From Niebla homalea (lineage: Eukaryota > Ascomycota > Lecanoromycetes > Lecanorales > Ramalinaceae), in contig JAHGAU010000002.1 in assembly GCA_019925105.1 (NCBI GenBank), positions 1,178,001 to 1,242,000 on the forward strand: DNA of 64,000 bases, in the 5' to 3' direction. The notes under the pieces were generated by a model, which was not told where the DNA came from, searched no databases, and saw only the letters and a program-made list of their open reading frames with translations. This document shows positions 1 to 11,111 of the stretch, in pieces; the first letter of the stretch is position 1; every line of letters starts with the position of its first letter. The position numbers and the translations under genes are program-made.

Positions 1-360
1 TTCCTCGCCGTTAATACCGTACCGGCCTTCTTACCCCCTTATTTACTTATTATCTCCGTATTATTATTATGCGTTTTATACGCTTTAATACGTATATTTT
101 ATTAACCTTAATTTCTTTATTTATTTTAAGCGTTATCCGGTTTATTATTATTATATTACCCGTATACGTTATTACCGTTTTTATTAATATAGGTTACTTA
201 CCCGTTTATTATTTTATTCTTAATTATTATATTACTTCTATTTATTATACTTAATATATTTCTCTTATTATTATTAAAGCTATACGTATACGTATCGTTT
301 TAGACCTCTGGGGTCCCTTTATTCGTCGCTATAATTATCAGTTATTTAATATATATTTCA
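1..360 (-). mobile_element. LINE-A copy 0, 5' end fragment
   Basis: This is the 5' end of the non-LTR retrotransposon LINE-A, read on the minus strand and cut by the window edge. The first coding stretch matches the 5' ends at 53106, 31572, 21836 and 7065: the plus strand reads gacctctggggtccctttattcgtcgct just before the start. The expected ATG (CAT on plus, about 331) is mutated to ATA, a G-to-A change of RIP type, so the start of ORF1 is lost. The first 300 bases are otherwise free of CpA and TpG. I place the true 5' end about 30 bases beyond the start codon by analogy with the full copies; no target duplication can be checked because the other end lies outside. Confidence 0.8.
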
Positions 361-1882
361 ACCACCGAAATATAATTAACTTAAGTTTAAGTTATTAAGT
401 ATTAATTTTTATTAATATAAAGTTTAATAATAACGTAATATTTAAAGAAACGATATTAATTATAATCCTTTTTTATAAAAGATTCCGGGTCCTTAATTAT
501 AATCGACTTAAGCTTTTTATAAAGGGTTAAGGAAATTATAAATCGGTAAAATAAAAGGGCTAAATTATTCTAACGAAGGTTTTTAAACTTAATAATAAGG
601 TTAAGGTTCCGGTTTTTTAATTTATAATTATAATTTTTTAACGCTTAAATACGGTTTAAATTCTTTAAAAGTAAAAAGCCTAAATAACTTTATTATTATA
701 AGTAAGTATTTCGGTTAATCTCCAATTATAAATCTTTCTTAATATTATTTAATTTTATTTAAAAAACTTATACTTTATCGTTTACGTCTTTATAATATTA
801 TATATTAACGTTTTATTCTTAATATAAAAGGTTTAATTACTTTAAGAATTCCTTAAATCTTTAAAATAATACGGATTAAAAAATAAGATAAATATAGGTT
901 TTTATAAAATATAAAATACGTTTAAGTAATTCCTTTAAGGCGGTACTTTTTAATTTATAGCGATACCGGTGGGTAAAATAATTTTTATATCCTCCATAAT
1001 AATTATCTAAAACCGGGTTCCTGGTTATTAAGTAATCTATTAGGTCCTTATTTTTCTTACTTAACCGGGAAAAGGTTTTATCTTCGATAAATTATATTAA
1101 TTAATTGGGGTCCCCTTGAAAACCGCTTCGTAAGTTATATTTAAAACTTATAAAGGTTTTTAATTAAAAGGGTTATTAAGGTTTATTATTTATAATTATA
1201 ATAAATAAGGTATAAATAAAAAGTAAATTAAGGTAAGAAAAGGATAAGAATAAATTAAAAAAAAAAGGAGAGGAAGAAGGAAAAGGACGGGTTTATTAAC
1301 CCTTCCGTTTAACGGTTTCCGTATTATAAGGATAATATCGTAAAGTAAAATAATAAAATTTATATTATAATAAGGTTAATATTACTCTTATGTATTATAG
1401 AATATTCCTTTAAAACGTTTTTTTACCGGGTATAAGTACTTTGTATCAAAGTAAAAATATAAAATTAAATATCTTAATTAAAGGTTTTAAGGAGTAAAAA
1501 AGGTAAATAATAAGTAAAAATTTTATAAGCTCTTATAGGTTTATTTTTAATTAAATTGATAATAATTCTTTTAAGGTTTATTTTACTTATAACCTTTAAA
1601 TTACCTTATTAAGGTTTAACCCTTAAAATGATTTTTTATATAGTTTAATAGAATTAGTATTTATTTATTTAAAGTTATCGTAACCTTCCGTCTTAATTAT
1701 TAACGTTTTTTTATAGCCCGTCCGGATATTAATCGCTATACGTTTAACCGTAATTACCGCCCGTTTAATACCGTTTTTTAACTATCGGCTTACCGTCCGC
1801 TATTAATAAGTATTATTAATAAGAGCCTTTATTTTACCTTATTACTCTCTATAAAGGCGTAAATAAGTTAACTTTAATATAA
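361..1882 (-). pseudogene. Degenerate gag-like region of a gypsy-G2-type element
   Basis: RIP-mutated DNA between a LINE 5' end and LTR-A. If LTR-A is the 5' LTR of a minus-strand gypsy element, this stretch is where its primer site and gag should lie. On the minus strand there are broken reading frames with a polar, lysine and arginine rich N-terminal part (about 1650-1850) and a longer frame near 940-1130 containing F-K-G-T-P, but I cannot align them to a named domain. The assignment is by position only. No intact start, zinc knuckle or protease motif is visible. It could also be an unrelated old insertion. Confidence 0.35.
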
Positions 1883-2097
1883 TATTAAAGTATAAGCCCT
1901 TCTAGGGTGGTTAAAAGGTAAAGGGTATATTATATATAATTAAAGACATTAAAATACAGAAGTATAAAAGTAAAGGGGCCGAACGCCTTAATATACCCAG
2001 TCGGTGACATTCCTTATACCGGGTTAACCCCGGGCTTGGCCCGGGGTAGGCCCGGTAGGGCCTGCACCTTAGCTACCAACACCCCTGAACCCTAACA
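1883..2097 (-). repeat. LTR-A, 215-bp long terminal repeat (gypsy-G2 family)
   Basis: A block with about 216-bp homology to LTR-B at 13578-13793. Both carry the same order of motifs: tataagcccytctrgggtgg near the left end, gtcggt in the middle, and ggcccggggtaggcccggta near the right. The ends are TATTAAAG (from TGTTAGAG by RIP) and CTAACA, so the repeat has TG...CA type termini with a short inverted repeat. It abuts LINE-A sequence directly at 2098, which suggests that the element inserted into LINE-A copy 1 and extends leftward. Less RIP-mutated than its surroundings. Confidence 0.6.
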
Positions 2098-3385
2098 CTT
2101 TTAATATTAATATCCGGTTTTATTACAACTTTATTTAAGTTTATTATAATTATTATATTATATAGCTTTAAGCTCTTAATTATATAAATAAACTTATACT
2201 TATACGGTATAAATTAAATTCCGTAAATCCTTATTTACCGGAAATATACTTTATAAACTTAATTTAACTTTAAACAATATATATATATAAAGGCATTATA
2301 AGTTAAGAAATAAGTATTATTAATAAAGCTTTTAATTTACATTTTTTATTTTAATTTAATTAATTTTTTAATTAACGGACGGTTAAAGAATAAAAATAAT
2401 ATAAAAAAATAAGTAATTTTTAAGGAATTTTAATTATAACGGGTTTTATTAAGCTTATTTTTTATTTTAAATTAATTAATACAGCTTAATTCCTTAAAAA
2501 GCTTTTTATTTATTTTATTAAAAAAAATAATATTCCTTTCTTCCTTAAGTTATATAATAATTTTTAATAATTTTTAATAATTTACCTTATTAAAAGCTCC
2601 TATAATATTAAAAGAAAGAAGATTTATAACGTACTTTTCCCGTGGTTTTATACCGTATATATACCGTTAATTAATCCCTTAAGGGTTAATTTTATTAATT
2701 AATTTTTCTTCGTTTTTATTTATTAATTACAGAGACGCCTATACCTTTTTATATAATGATTAAGGATCTTTATTATTATTATTATTATTTTTAAGGCTTT
2801 CCTTAATATATAAAAGAATATAATCGGCTTATAAAACTTTATTTTAAAGTAATTTAACTTTACAATTTCTTAAGGATAATCGTTTTCGTTTCTTTAAATT
2901 TATACGGATAATAATTAACGTTATATATACTTAGAATATATAAATAAAAATATTTTTAAACGGTAAGGTTATTATTAATAAGAACTTATTAGGGATCTTA
3001 TCTGGCCTTAAGGCTTTATTTTTTTTTAATTTATTAATTACTTTAAGTATTATATCCTATATTATTATTTTATTTATTAATATAGAATCGGGGTATATAA
3101 CCCCTTTAATATCGTTTAAATTAACTTTTAATAAAAATAAAAAGAACGCCCCTTTAAGGGTTTTAATTTTATCGTTAAAGGTATTAATTATTATATTATT
3201 TTTACTCCGGGAAGCGGGACGGGATATATCCCATGGGATAGGGACGGGATAGGGACGGGATAGGGATAGGACGGGATGGAATAAATAGAATCCCATCCCG
3301 TATTAGTGCGGGATGGGACGGGATGGGATCGGGATATGTTAAGATCCCGGTGGCGGATAAGATAAGGGAAAACCTGGCCAAAACA

Positions 3386-3533
3386 GTGAATTAAGGGGTA
3401 GATTATCACAAAGATTATCACAAATATTTTTTTGGTGGTTTATCGATAACCGGAAAAACCATAATCCGGTTATCGATAAACCACCAAAAAAATATTTGTA
3501 ATAATCTTTGTGATAATCTACCCCTGAATTCAC
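3386..3533. repeat. 69-bp near-perfect palindrome
   Basis: Arms 3386-3454 and 3465-3533 are inverted copies with about two mismatches, separated by a 10-base loop. The arm core reads tggtttatcgataaccgga on one side and its complement on the other. Such a sequence can extrude as a hairpin and resembles a small inverted-repeat transposon reduced to its two ends. Confidence 0.9.
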
Positions 3534-3608
3534 CCTCACCTGCACCCTTACCCTCACCACCACCCTCACCACCACCCGTACCTGCACCACCTGCACCACC
3601 ACCCTCAA

Positions 3609-3763
3609 CACCCTCATCACCCTCATCACCCTCATCACCCTCATCACCCTCATCACCCTCATATCACCCTCATCACCCTCATCACCCTCATCACCCTCAT
3701 CACCCTCATCACCCTCATCACCCTCATCACCCTCATCACCCTCATCACCCTCATTACCCTCAT
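3609..3763. repeat. CACCCTCAT minisatellite, about 17 units
   Basis: A 9-bp unit, CACCCTCAT, repeated about 17 times with one 2-base insertion near 3661 and a final variant unit TACCCTCAT. Degenerate CACC-rich sequence flanks it on both sides (3530-3608 and 3764-3815). Read on the minus strand it would give a (Met-Arg-Val)n peptide, which I regard as an accident of the 9-bp period. It lies inside the fold-back element. Confidence 0.95.
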
Positions 3764-3876
3764 TAACCTCACCCTCACCTACACCCTTAGTAACCTCACC
3801 CTCACCTATACCCTTATTAATTCACTATTACCCCGCGTCTTGGCGGGATCTTGGCATATCCCGATCCCATCCCGCC

Positions 3877-3900
3877 GGGATAGGGATGGGATGGGATGGG
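3877..3900 (+). other. Potential G-quadruplex tract
   Basis: Five GGG runs lie within 24 bases, spaced by two or three bases (GGGATAGGGATGGGATGGG, then one more). This meets the usual four-run short-loop pattern for a G-quadruplex. Further GGGAT and GGGAC runs lie in the opposite arm at 3214-3335. Confidence 0.7.
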
Positions 3901-6900
3901 ATACAGCCTTATCCCGTCCCACGCGGGATGGGATAAGTGAATCAAAAAACCGTCCCATCCCGTCCCGCTTCCCGGAGTAATTATTTTATCTCTTAAAAAA
4001 TAAAAACTTAAAAATAAACTTTAATTTCTTACTTTATTCTTTATTATATTTTATTAACTTCTAAATATTACGAGATAAAATAATTAAATCATATACCGTT
4101 AACCGGAAATATATTTATTTAGCCTTTTTAATAGTTTTTTCTTTTATTTCTTGAGTTTTTCTTAATTATATAAATATCTTTTTATTCTTATATTAAGCAA
4201 TTTATTTAATTAATTTTTTTATTTTTATAATTATAATTATTTATTTTTCATTTTAATAAGTATTAACTCTTTAAGAAAGCTTTATTATTAAGACCGTTTT
4301 TTTAATTACCTTATTTAATATACTTATTACCTGTTTTATAAAAAGGTCGATTTACTTTTTATTATTTAATTAAGGGAGGTCCGTAAACCGGGTTACTATT
4401 TCCTCCGTTTTTATATATACCTTGATTTCTTTAATTATTTTTTATACTTTTTTTATCGGTAATAATAAAGTTATGTTAATAATCTAATTTTAAATTATTT
4501 ATATCGGTATATAATTTAAATTTCATTTTAAGTCTTTATAAGGCTTATATGCTATTATTATATTAATAACCCCTTCCGTATTAAAGATTAAGTTAATCGT
4601 TATTTTAAATTTACGATTTTTTTATATAATACTCTTTTATAATATTAAAAGTAAAAAATTAATTTATATAATAATTATTAATAAATCCTCCGATTTAATA
4701 TAACTTATTATATATCCCTTTTTATTCTATATATAATAATATAGGTTAAAGTCCTTTAATAATATATATTTACTTAGTATAAATAAGATGTTTTTAAGTA
4801 ATAATATTATAAAGGGTCCTTTTTTATTAAGCGGTAGTAAATTATATCTATTATAGATATTAAAGTCTTTTTTAAGTTTCCTTTTTTATAATATAAAACG
4901 TATATAAGTTTTTATTATAATAATTAACGTCTTAATTATTTACGTTGAACTTTTTATTTATAAAGAAGTATATTTTAATCGTTTTATCCTTTTTAAAAAT
5001 AAGTAAAACCTTTCCTTTAAGTTAATAAATAAACATATATATAAATTATATAATAACTTTTATATTACTATAATATTAATATCTTTTATTTCCTTAAACC
5101 TAAATATTAATAATATTATTTTAATTATTTTATTACGGATATTATATTATATTACCCTAAAAAGTATTAATATATTATTTATTAATTTTTATAAGGACTT
5201 CCTTTTTAACGTTTACTTAAGTTATAAACTTTTTATTAAAATCAAACATCTTTTAATTTAATATTTTCCCGGTTATTATTATTAATTTAAAGTGGTTAAT
5301 TTTTAAAATTAATATTATTAAGAGCTTCCTTTTCTTTATTTTATCTATTACCGTTATTTATCCTTTCTTATTTAATTAATGTAACTTATATCTTAAGATT
5401 ATTTTTAACTATTTTATTAACCCCGATTTATATAAATTATAACGTTAAACCTTAATTATAATCTTTACTTTCTTTTATTAAATCTCCTTAACTTTAATAG
5501 CGTATTTAAATTCTTAAGTTAAATAATTATCTTTATTATATATGGTATATTTTAAGGTATTCTTTATTTAACCCTTTATTATTAAGCCCGTATATTTATA
5601 AATATTATAATTTTTAACGTATATTATATACTTAATTTTATTTAAATATTTTATAATAATATGTTTATATCCTTAATAATTAAAATATTAATAAATATCT
5701 ACCGTTTTATCTTATAGTTTAATCAACTTTAAAGATTTACTTTTTATTACCCCTTTATTAAAAATATTTTTATATATTTTTATTAACGTTACGCTTAAAA
5801 TAACTATAAAGTACCTTTTTATTTAATTAAAAGTATTTAATTTCTTTATTACGGGGGGGAGCCTATAATTGATAATCTTTAACTTAAAATAAAAAACTAT
5901 ATTCTTTTTTTATATATTTTATAATAAGTTGTTTTTCCTTTTTTATAAATTTCGTTAAATATATTTTATTTATTATAATAATAAATAGTTACCTTAATAT
6001 TTTTATCATCTTAAACATTTTTTATAAATTTATTCCTTTAATTTTTTTAACCCTTTTTTATTTTTAAAGACGCTATATTAAGGAGGATATTATTACTTTA
6101 TAATTTAAATATTACGATAATCTACTTTATTAAAGGTTCTTTTATTACGTAAAACGCCTTTATTAACTATAAAAAGTTTATTTTTATAATTAACTTTTTT
6201 TATTAATTTTTAATAAATAGATTATTACCGTTTTTACCTTTTTTAATATTATTATTTTATTTTTTATTTTTATTTCTTTCCCCGCCGCGGAAAATATTAT
6301 TTTTATAGCTTTTATTACCTAATTTCCTTCCGCTTGTAAAGCTCCGTTTATTGCTTTTTTATTTTATATTATATTTTTTAAATTCTTTTACTGTTATTTA
6401 CCGGGAATGTTATTGTTACCCTTTATATTTTATATAATCGCTTTAACTTTTTTAGTTTTTCCCCTATTTTTACGTAAAAATCTTTTACTTTTTTTAGCCC
6501 GATTTATAGTATTAATTATGTTTTTAACGTAATATCTTTTTACCCCGCTATAAAAAAAACCGTTTAACGTTTCTATTATTTCATTATTATCCATATTCCT
6601 TTTCCGTATAAAGTAATTTATACTCCCTATTTTATTCCTTTAAATACTTATGAATTCGCTTTTTTAATTTATCGTTTTTTTATTCTATATACCTTTAACT
6701 TTATTAAGCTTTTTTCTACGTTATATTTATACGCTATCCGTTTTTATTATTAATATCGCCCTTTAAGTTTCCTTTATAACCTTTTTATTTATTACTTCCT
6801 TACGCGTTTTATACGTTTTTATACGCGTATTCTATTAACCTTAATCACTTTACTTATTTTAATATTTATCCGATTTACCGTTATTACGTTATTTATATAT

Positions 6901-7065
6901 ATCGTTATTATTTATATTAATATAGGCCGTTTACTTACTTATTATTTCATTCTTAACCACTATATTACCTCTATTTATCGCGATTAATATACTTATATTA
7001 TTATTACTTAAGCTATATATATATGTATCGTTTTGGACCCCGGGGATCCCCTTGTTCGTCGCCAT

Positions 7066-8828
7066 TTTTCTATTCCGTTATTAATATTTTATATATTAAT
7101 TATCAAGTTAATTTTTATATTTATGCTTTTCAAGGTTAAATTTACCTTTATCTTAATGGTTATTCCCCCGGCTTCCTTTAATAATATTAAAGTCTTTTAC
7201 CTTATTTTTTTTTATCATTTTAATTAAGTTAATAAATCGGTTAACCCTTAATATCGGAGCCTTTATATTTTAACTTAATTTAAAACTTAAGTTTAAATTT
7301 AAGTTAAAACTTAACTTCAATATTAACCTCCTCTTTTTCCTTTTGTTAATAGTGATTATTTAATTATTATTATTTACCTTTTTGACCTTTTTCTTTAAGA
7401 TTTATTTACCGGGTTTTTTAAAATCGTTATTCTGAACGTTATAATATTAAATTTTATTAATAATCCTAGATTCCTTCCGTTTAAATTTATTAATCTTAAC
7501 CGGGTACTTAAGGTCTTATATTAAATATTTCTTTTTAATACGTTATATATATAAAGTTATACTTCGCTTAATCCTTCGTAATTAGTATCTGGTATTCCCG
7601 GGTATTATATTCCTCGGCGTATATAATATATTTAACCTTTTTGTATACCTTAAAATAATATAATTATAACTTTAAGATTTAAAGTATTAATATATATCTA
7701 CCGATTTATTTTACGGCCTCGTTATCTTTATTAACCCCCTTTTTTAATCCCTTTATTTAAGATTTTATTATATATTGCTATTATTATAATACTCATTAAA
7801 ACCATAGAATACCGTTTAACCTGCTTAAAAGCGTCCGGCCTTTTCGTAATTAACGGATACTTAAAGGTTATTACCTTTAACCCTAAATAAAGGATATTAT
7901 TTTCCCGCTTTAATTATTTTTTAATAAACTTTTTATTCCGCTTATTAAATTAGGATAAGTAAAGTTTATTTACGGTTATTATAAATAATTAACGGAGTAT
8001 TAACGCCGATTTATATTGGCTTTAATTTATTTATTTTATTGCCTTTTTTAAACCCTTTTTTACCTTTAATAATATTATGTTTAATAAAACGTTACCGCTA
8101 TATAGTTTTTTTAATTTATTCCGTTAAAAGTTCCTTAAATACCTTAAATATTTTAATTAATTACAACGAATTTGCTTTTATTATAATTTCTTTTTCTTCC
8201 TCCCTTTTTAATTTTATTATTATTATTTAAGTTTTCCTTATTATTTCTGCTTTTTTAACCGTATTTTTACTTTTATATCCCCTGTACGTCCTGCTCGGGC
8301 CCGTTATCTTTTCCGCTTAATTCGCGGTTGTTAATATTATACCCGTTAACATTTTTAATATCCTCTTTTTTATTATCCTCTTTATTTATTTTAGCTTTTT
8401 CCCGCTTTATTTATTTTTTAATAAAACGTTTAAACGTTTTAAAGGCTTATTTAAATTATTAATTATATCCTTAATATAATTATCGTTTAGTCGGTTTTTA
8501 AGAGCCCTTTTAAGGTCTCCGCCGCCGCTTCTTTTTCCCTTATTATACCTATTATGCTATTATATGTTTTTTACGTTTTATTTCGCGTTTTTTAGTCGGT
8601 TAAGCCTTTATACCCGGTTTAATGACCCTTATTATTATTATTATTATTATTATATAATACCTCCCCTTACTTATTTACCGGCCCTTTAACCGCCTCCCCT
8701 CTATTCTTATCGTTAACCCCCGTTATTTTACCACCGTATACCGTATTTTCTAGGCCCGTATCGCGTTCTTACGTATTACTTATTTACGTATTCGTCTGAG
8801 CACTGTTGGGCTCCCCCGTCGTCGCCAT
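7066..8828 (-). pseudogene. ORF1 remnant of a second LINE family
   Basis: The plus strand at 8797-8828 reads gagcactgttgggctccccc then gtcgtcgccat, so the minus strand starts M-A-T-T-G-E-P-N-S-A-Q-T-N-T. This parallels the start of LINE-A (M-A-T-N-K-G-T-P-E-V) but differs after the first residues, so it looks like a related LINE family or an older subfamily. The frame is soon broken by RIP-type stops. A lysine and glutamate rich stretch follows (about 8470-8530, E-A-A-A-E-T-L-K-G-L-L-K), as is common in LINE ORF1 proteins. It ends where LINE-A copy 1 begins. No RNA-binding or zinc-knuckle motif can be read. Confidence 0.45.
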
Positions 8829-9657
8829 TTTCTCTCTTTAAGAGTAATATAATATAACGTATAAAATAAGGTAGTTAAAATAAAATTATTAATATTTAAA
8901 TTTAAAAAAATAAAGAATATTAATATTATAACAAAATAAAAGTTATTATATAATTAATTTATATACTTTTCTATTAACCTAAAAGAGGGGTTCTATTTAA
9001 CGTTTAAGGGGGATAAAATAATCCGGACGTACTTCTTTATAAACAAGAAATTAAATGTAAATAACTGGGATATTATTTATTATTGCGGGAATTAAATACG
9101 TTTTAAGTTATATAAGAAAGGGATATTAGGAACGACTTAAATATTTATAAAGTATATAATTTACCCCCGGTTAATAAAATGGGGCCCTTTATAATACCAT
9201 TATTGAAGGATATTTTATTTATATCCGGTAAATACCTTTTATTAAGAAACTTTAACCTTTATTATGTTATATAAAATAAGGAAGGATATATAATTAATTT
9301 TATTAAATTAAAAGAATTATTAATAATTATTATTTAGTTTAATTTTTTATTATTAATATTATAGGGAATTATAACGTAAGAAAATTATAATTTTAAAATA
9401 ACGATTAACTTAACGTTTAATTTAGAAAGAATCATTGATACGGTAATAATATATAGATTTTGGAGAAATTTAAAGTACGGCTTCAATTATATATTAATAT
9501 AAATAATCTTAAATTAATTAATTAAGCTAACGTTATTATTACCAATAAAAAGGGCATAAAAGACGGTTAAGGAAATTAAAATATATATAAAAACAAAGAA
9601 AAATGTTTTATTTAATAAGGCTTTTTTAACTTAAAAATAGAAAGTCAATTAACTTAT
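8829..9657. other. RIP-mutated DNA, unassigned
   Basis: This holds no frame I can recognise. It lies upstream of the second LINE start and to the left of TRIM-1. A short plus-strand frame around 8990-9200 contains two cysteines and several aromatic residues, which could be a remnant transposase N-terminus, but that is a guess. The last five bases, CTTAT (9653-9657), are the left target duplication of TRIM-1. Confidence 0.5.
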
Positions 9658-9819
9658 TGTCACGGATACGACCCGGCAACGGTGCGCTCCTCGCTTACTG
9701 CGGGCACTAGGACCCAAAGGGGTATAGCGGCTTGGCGCAACCCTGTATTTCTCGCACTCAGCTAGCTAAATAGCAACTCAGGCAGTTACCACTCCATACC
9801 CACCACCCATACCGTGACA
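9658..9819 (+). repeat. TRIM-1 left LTR, 162 bp
   Basis: Matches the right LTR over its whole length with few differences, some of them C/T or G/A and a few transversions (for example acccggc against accaggc). Termini TGTCACGG...CCGTGACA. Confidence 0.93.
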
Positions 9820-9821
9820 GA

Positions 9822-9834
9822 ATGGTAGCAATAA
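9822..9834 (+). other. Primer-binding-like site of the TRIM family
   Basis: TGGTAGCAATAAC stands two bases after the left LTR. The same motif follows the left LTR of TRIM-2 (TGGTAGTAATAAC, 25293) and TRIM-3 (TGGTAGCAATAGC, 39417). It begins with TGG, the complement of the CCA tail of tRNA, and its first six bases equal those of the yeast Ty1 site (TGGTAGCGCC, initiator Met tRNA). The exact primer tRNA here is not known. Confidence 0.7.
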
Positions 9835-9919
9835 CAAGGTTCTGATCCTACTCATATCGTTATATATAAAAGACTCCAGTTACGAGTATTTACCGATGTT
9901 CCGAAGTAAAAAAGATAAA

Positions 9920-9993
9920 AAGGCTATTAATATAACGTGTAGCACGCCGGGCTTATAACCCGGAGGATGGCGGTTTAACCCCCCATAGACTTA
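9920..9993 (+). tRNA. Degenerate tRNA-like sequence, probably tRNA-Met (CAT) by descent
   Basis: A cloverleaf can be drawn. The anticodon stem is perfect, CCGGG (9947-9951) with CCCGG (9959-9963), around the 7-base loop CTTATAA. The acceptor stem AAGGCTA (9920-9926) pairs with TAGACTT (9986-9992) at six of seven positions. The T-arm reads GGTTTAA where GGTTCGA is expected. The anticodon is now TAT; CTCATAA to CTTATAA is a single CpA-to-TpA change, so the ancestor was probably an elongator Met tRNA. The D-stem is degraded (ATAT opposite GCAC, as expected if GTGC was hit by RIP). It sits in the interior of TRIM-1 and is unlikely to be functional. Confidence 0.6.
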
Positions 9994-10667
9994 TTAAACA
10001 CCTTAAAATCGATAGCCGTAACGGGCTTATATACCTAAACGTTAAACGCCAAGTTAAGGTAAAAGAGCGGGTAGGTATACCTAGGGGATAAGAAGTTAAT
10101 AGTAAAGGTTTAAGAGAAAGTAAGTACTTTGGGACAATACTTACATTATAATCCCCGTACGAGTCGCTTTTATAACGAGGATATACTATGTTATTAACCA
10201 GGGTGTAAATTAACTACGTTATATACGTTGCTTCCGGCCAGTAAATTACGGACTATATATACTCTGCTACTACGTCCGTCGCATTACTTTTAGCCAGTAA
10301 ATAATAAACTATATATACTCCTTACCACTACGTCTACGGGCCTTACGAGTCACTTAATACTTCGGTTACTTACCTTTTACGATGACGAGTAGTTCGAGTT
10401 AATACCTTAATAAGTACCGTCAGTTATATAAGCCTTATGGCCGGCATAAAGACCACTATATAGTGAGCTTATAATAGAACTTTATCGATTTTTCAACACT
10501 CCAGCCTTAACGGCCGTCACTTATTAACCACTATATATATTATATATTTCAAAATGCACCCGGAGCTTCACCTTAGTCACTTCTATTACCGATAAGGCGA
10601 TCGTAACAGTATACACAGTGGTAATACCGATAAGGACGTCGCTTTTTCTGTTTTTTTATGGGCATAT

Positions 10668-10829
10668 TGTTACGGATACGACCAGGCAACGGTGCGCTCC
10701 TCGCTTATTGCGGGCACTATGGCCCAAAGGGGTATAACGGCTTGGCGCAATCCTGTATTTCTCGCACTCAGCTAGCTAAATAGCAACTCAGGCAGTTACC
10801 ACTCCATACGCACCACCCATACCGTAACA
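10668..10829 (+). repeat. TRIM-1 right LTR, 162 bp
   Basis: Second LTR of TRIM-1, starting TGTTACGG and ending CCGTAACA, followed by the CTTAT target duplication at 10830-10834. The sequence just before it (tatgggcatat) is a poor polypurine tract. Confidence 0.93.
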
Positions 10830-10834
10830 CTTAT

Positions 10835-11111
10835 TTATAAAACGGATAATAAAAGTATTAAATAAAATAATTAACGTAACGGTTTTAATAATAAAACCGT
10901 CCTAAGAAGTTAAACCTTAGTAAAGTAAAGAATATATAACGGTAATTATAAAAGTAAAAAAGTTAATTAAATAAACTATTAAGTATAGAAATTAAAAGAC
11001 GTTAATATAATTAAAGAAGGCTTAAGAAAAAAAAAAGAGTTATTAAAAAGGTTAAGTAAATATATTTTTATTTAATAATATATAACTTAAACGTTTCCCT
11101 TTATAATATTT
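10835..11111. other. RIP-mutated DNA, unassigned
   Basis: Continuation of the DNA into which TRIM-1 inserted, up to the LINE tail at 11112. I see no readable frame or structure in it. Confidence 0.5.

Larger units (their letters stand above)
3202..3980. mobile_element. 779-bp fold-back element with long GGGAT-rich inverted termini
   Basis: The ends are perfect inverted repeats: TTACTCCGGGAAGCGGGACG at 3202 and its complement ending at 3980. The inverted similarity continues for about 150 bp on each side (3202-3352 against 3840-3980) through runs of GGGAT and GGGAC, including the shared stretch gatcccatcccg. TTATTT flanks both ends (3196-3201 and 3981-3986), and the homologous LINE-A sites at about 28470 and 50020 lack the insert, so both borders are supported. 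The interior holds a 69-bp palindrome and a CACCCTCAT minisatellite. No transposase frame is visible, so it is non-autonomous. It keeps many CpA and TpG, so it is younger than the LINE around it or was never subject to RIP. Confidence 0.85.
2098..7065 (-). mobile_element. LINE-A copy 1, 3'-truncated non-LTR retrotransposon
   Basis: Minus-strand LINE-A copy starting at the ATG complement at 7063-7065 (plus strand ttgttcgtcgccat) and running left. The part that should lead to the (AATC)n tail, about 1.6 kb, is missing where LTR-A begins. Reverse transcriptase lies around 2300-3200 on the minus strand: a frame near 3000-3180 corresponds to the linker and first RT block seen in the other copies (K-x-P-x-K-I-L-N region near 2997-3050). 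ORF1 and the endonuclease would lie above about 4500. It is heavily RIP-mutated and carries the fold-back insertion at 3202-3980. No intact frame survives. The 13-bp target duplication cannot be checked because the 3' end is absent. Confidence 0.85.
9658..10829 (+). mobile_element. TRIM-1, short non-autonomous LTR retrotransposon
   Basis: A complete 1172-bp element: 162-bp LTRs at 9658-9819 and 10668-10829 flank an 848-bp interior, and CTTAT is duplicated at 9653-9657 and 10830-10834. The LTRs start TGTYACGG and end CCGTRACA, an 8-bp inverted repeat with TG...CA termini. A primer-site-like sequence follows the left LTR. The interior has no gag or pol frame; it holds a tRNA-like sequence and a diverged internal duplication (10236-10280 and 10291-10340, sharing gccagtaaat and actatatatactc). 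It was probably mobilised by another LTR element. It is far less RIP-mutated than the DNA around it. Confidence 0.93.

Noticed and set aside
69..254. Plus-strand hydrophobic frame of 61 residues
   Set aside because: Antisense to ORF1 of LINE-A; the same sequence is broken in other copies.
3214..3345. Telomere repeat tract
   Set aside because: GGGAT and GGGAC runs are not the TTAGGG telomere unit and form both arms of an inverted-repeat element.
3339..3662. Minus-strand frame of about 107 residues with (Met-Arg-Val) repeats
   Set aside because: It is the translation of the CACCCTCAT minisatellite, whose 9-bp period keeps a frame open; no start context or homologue.
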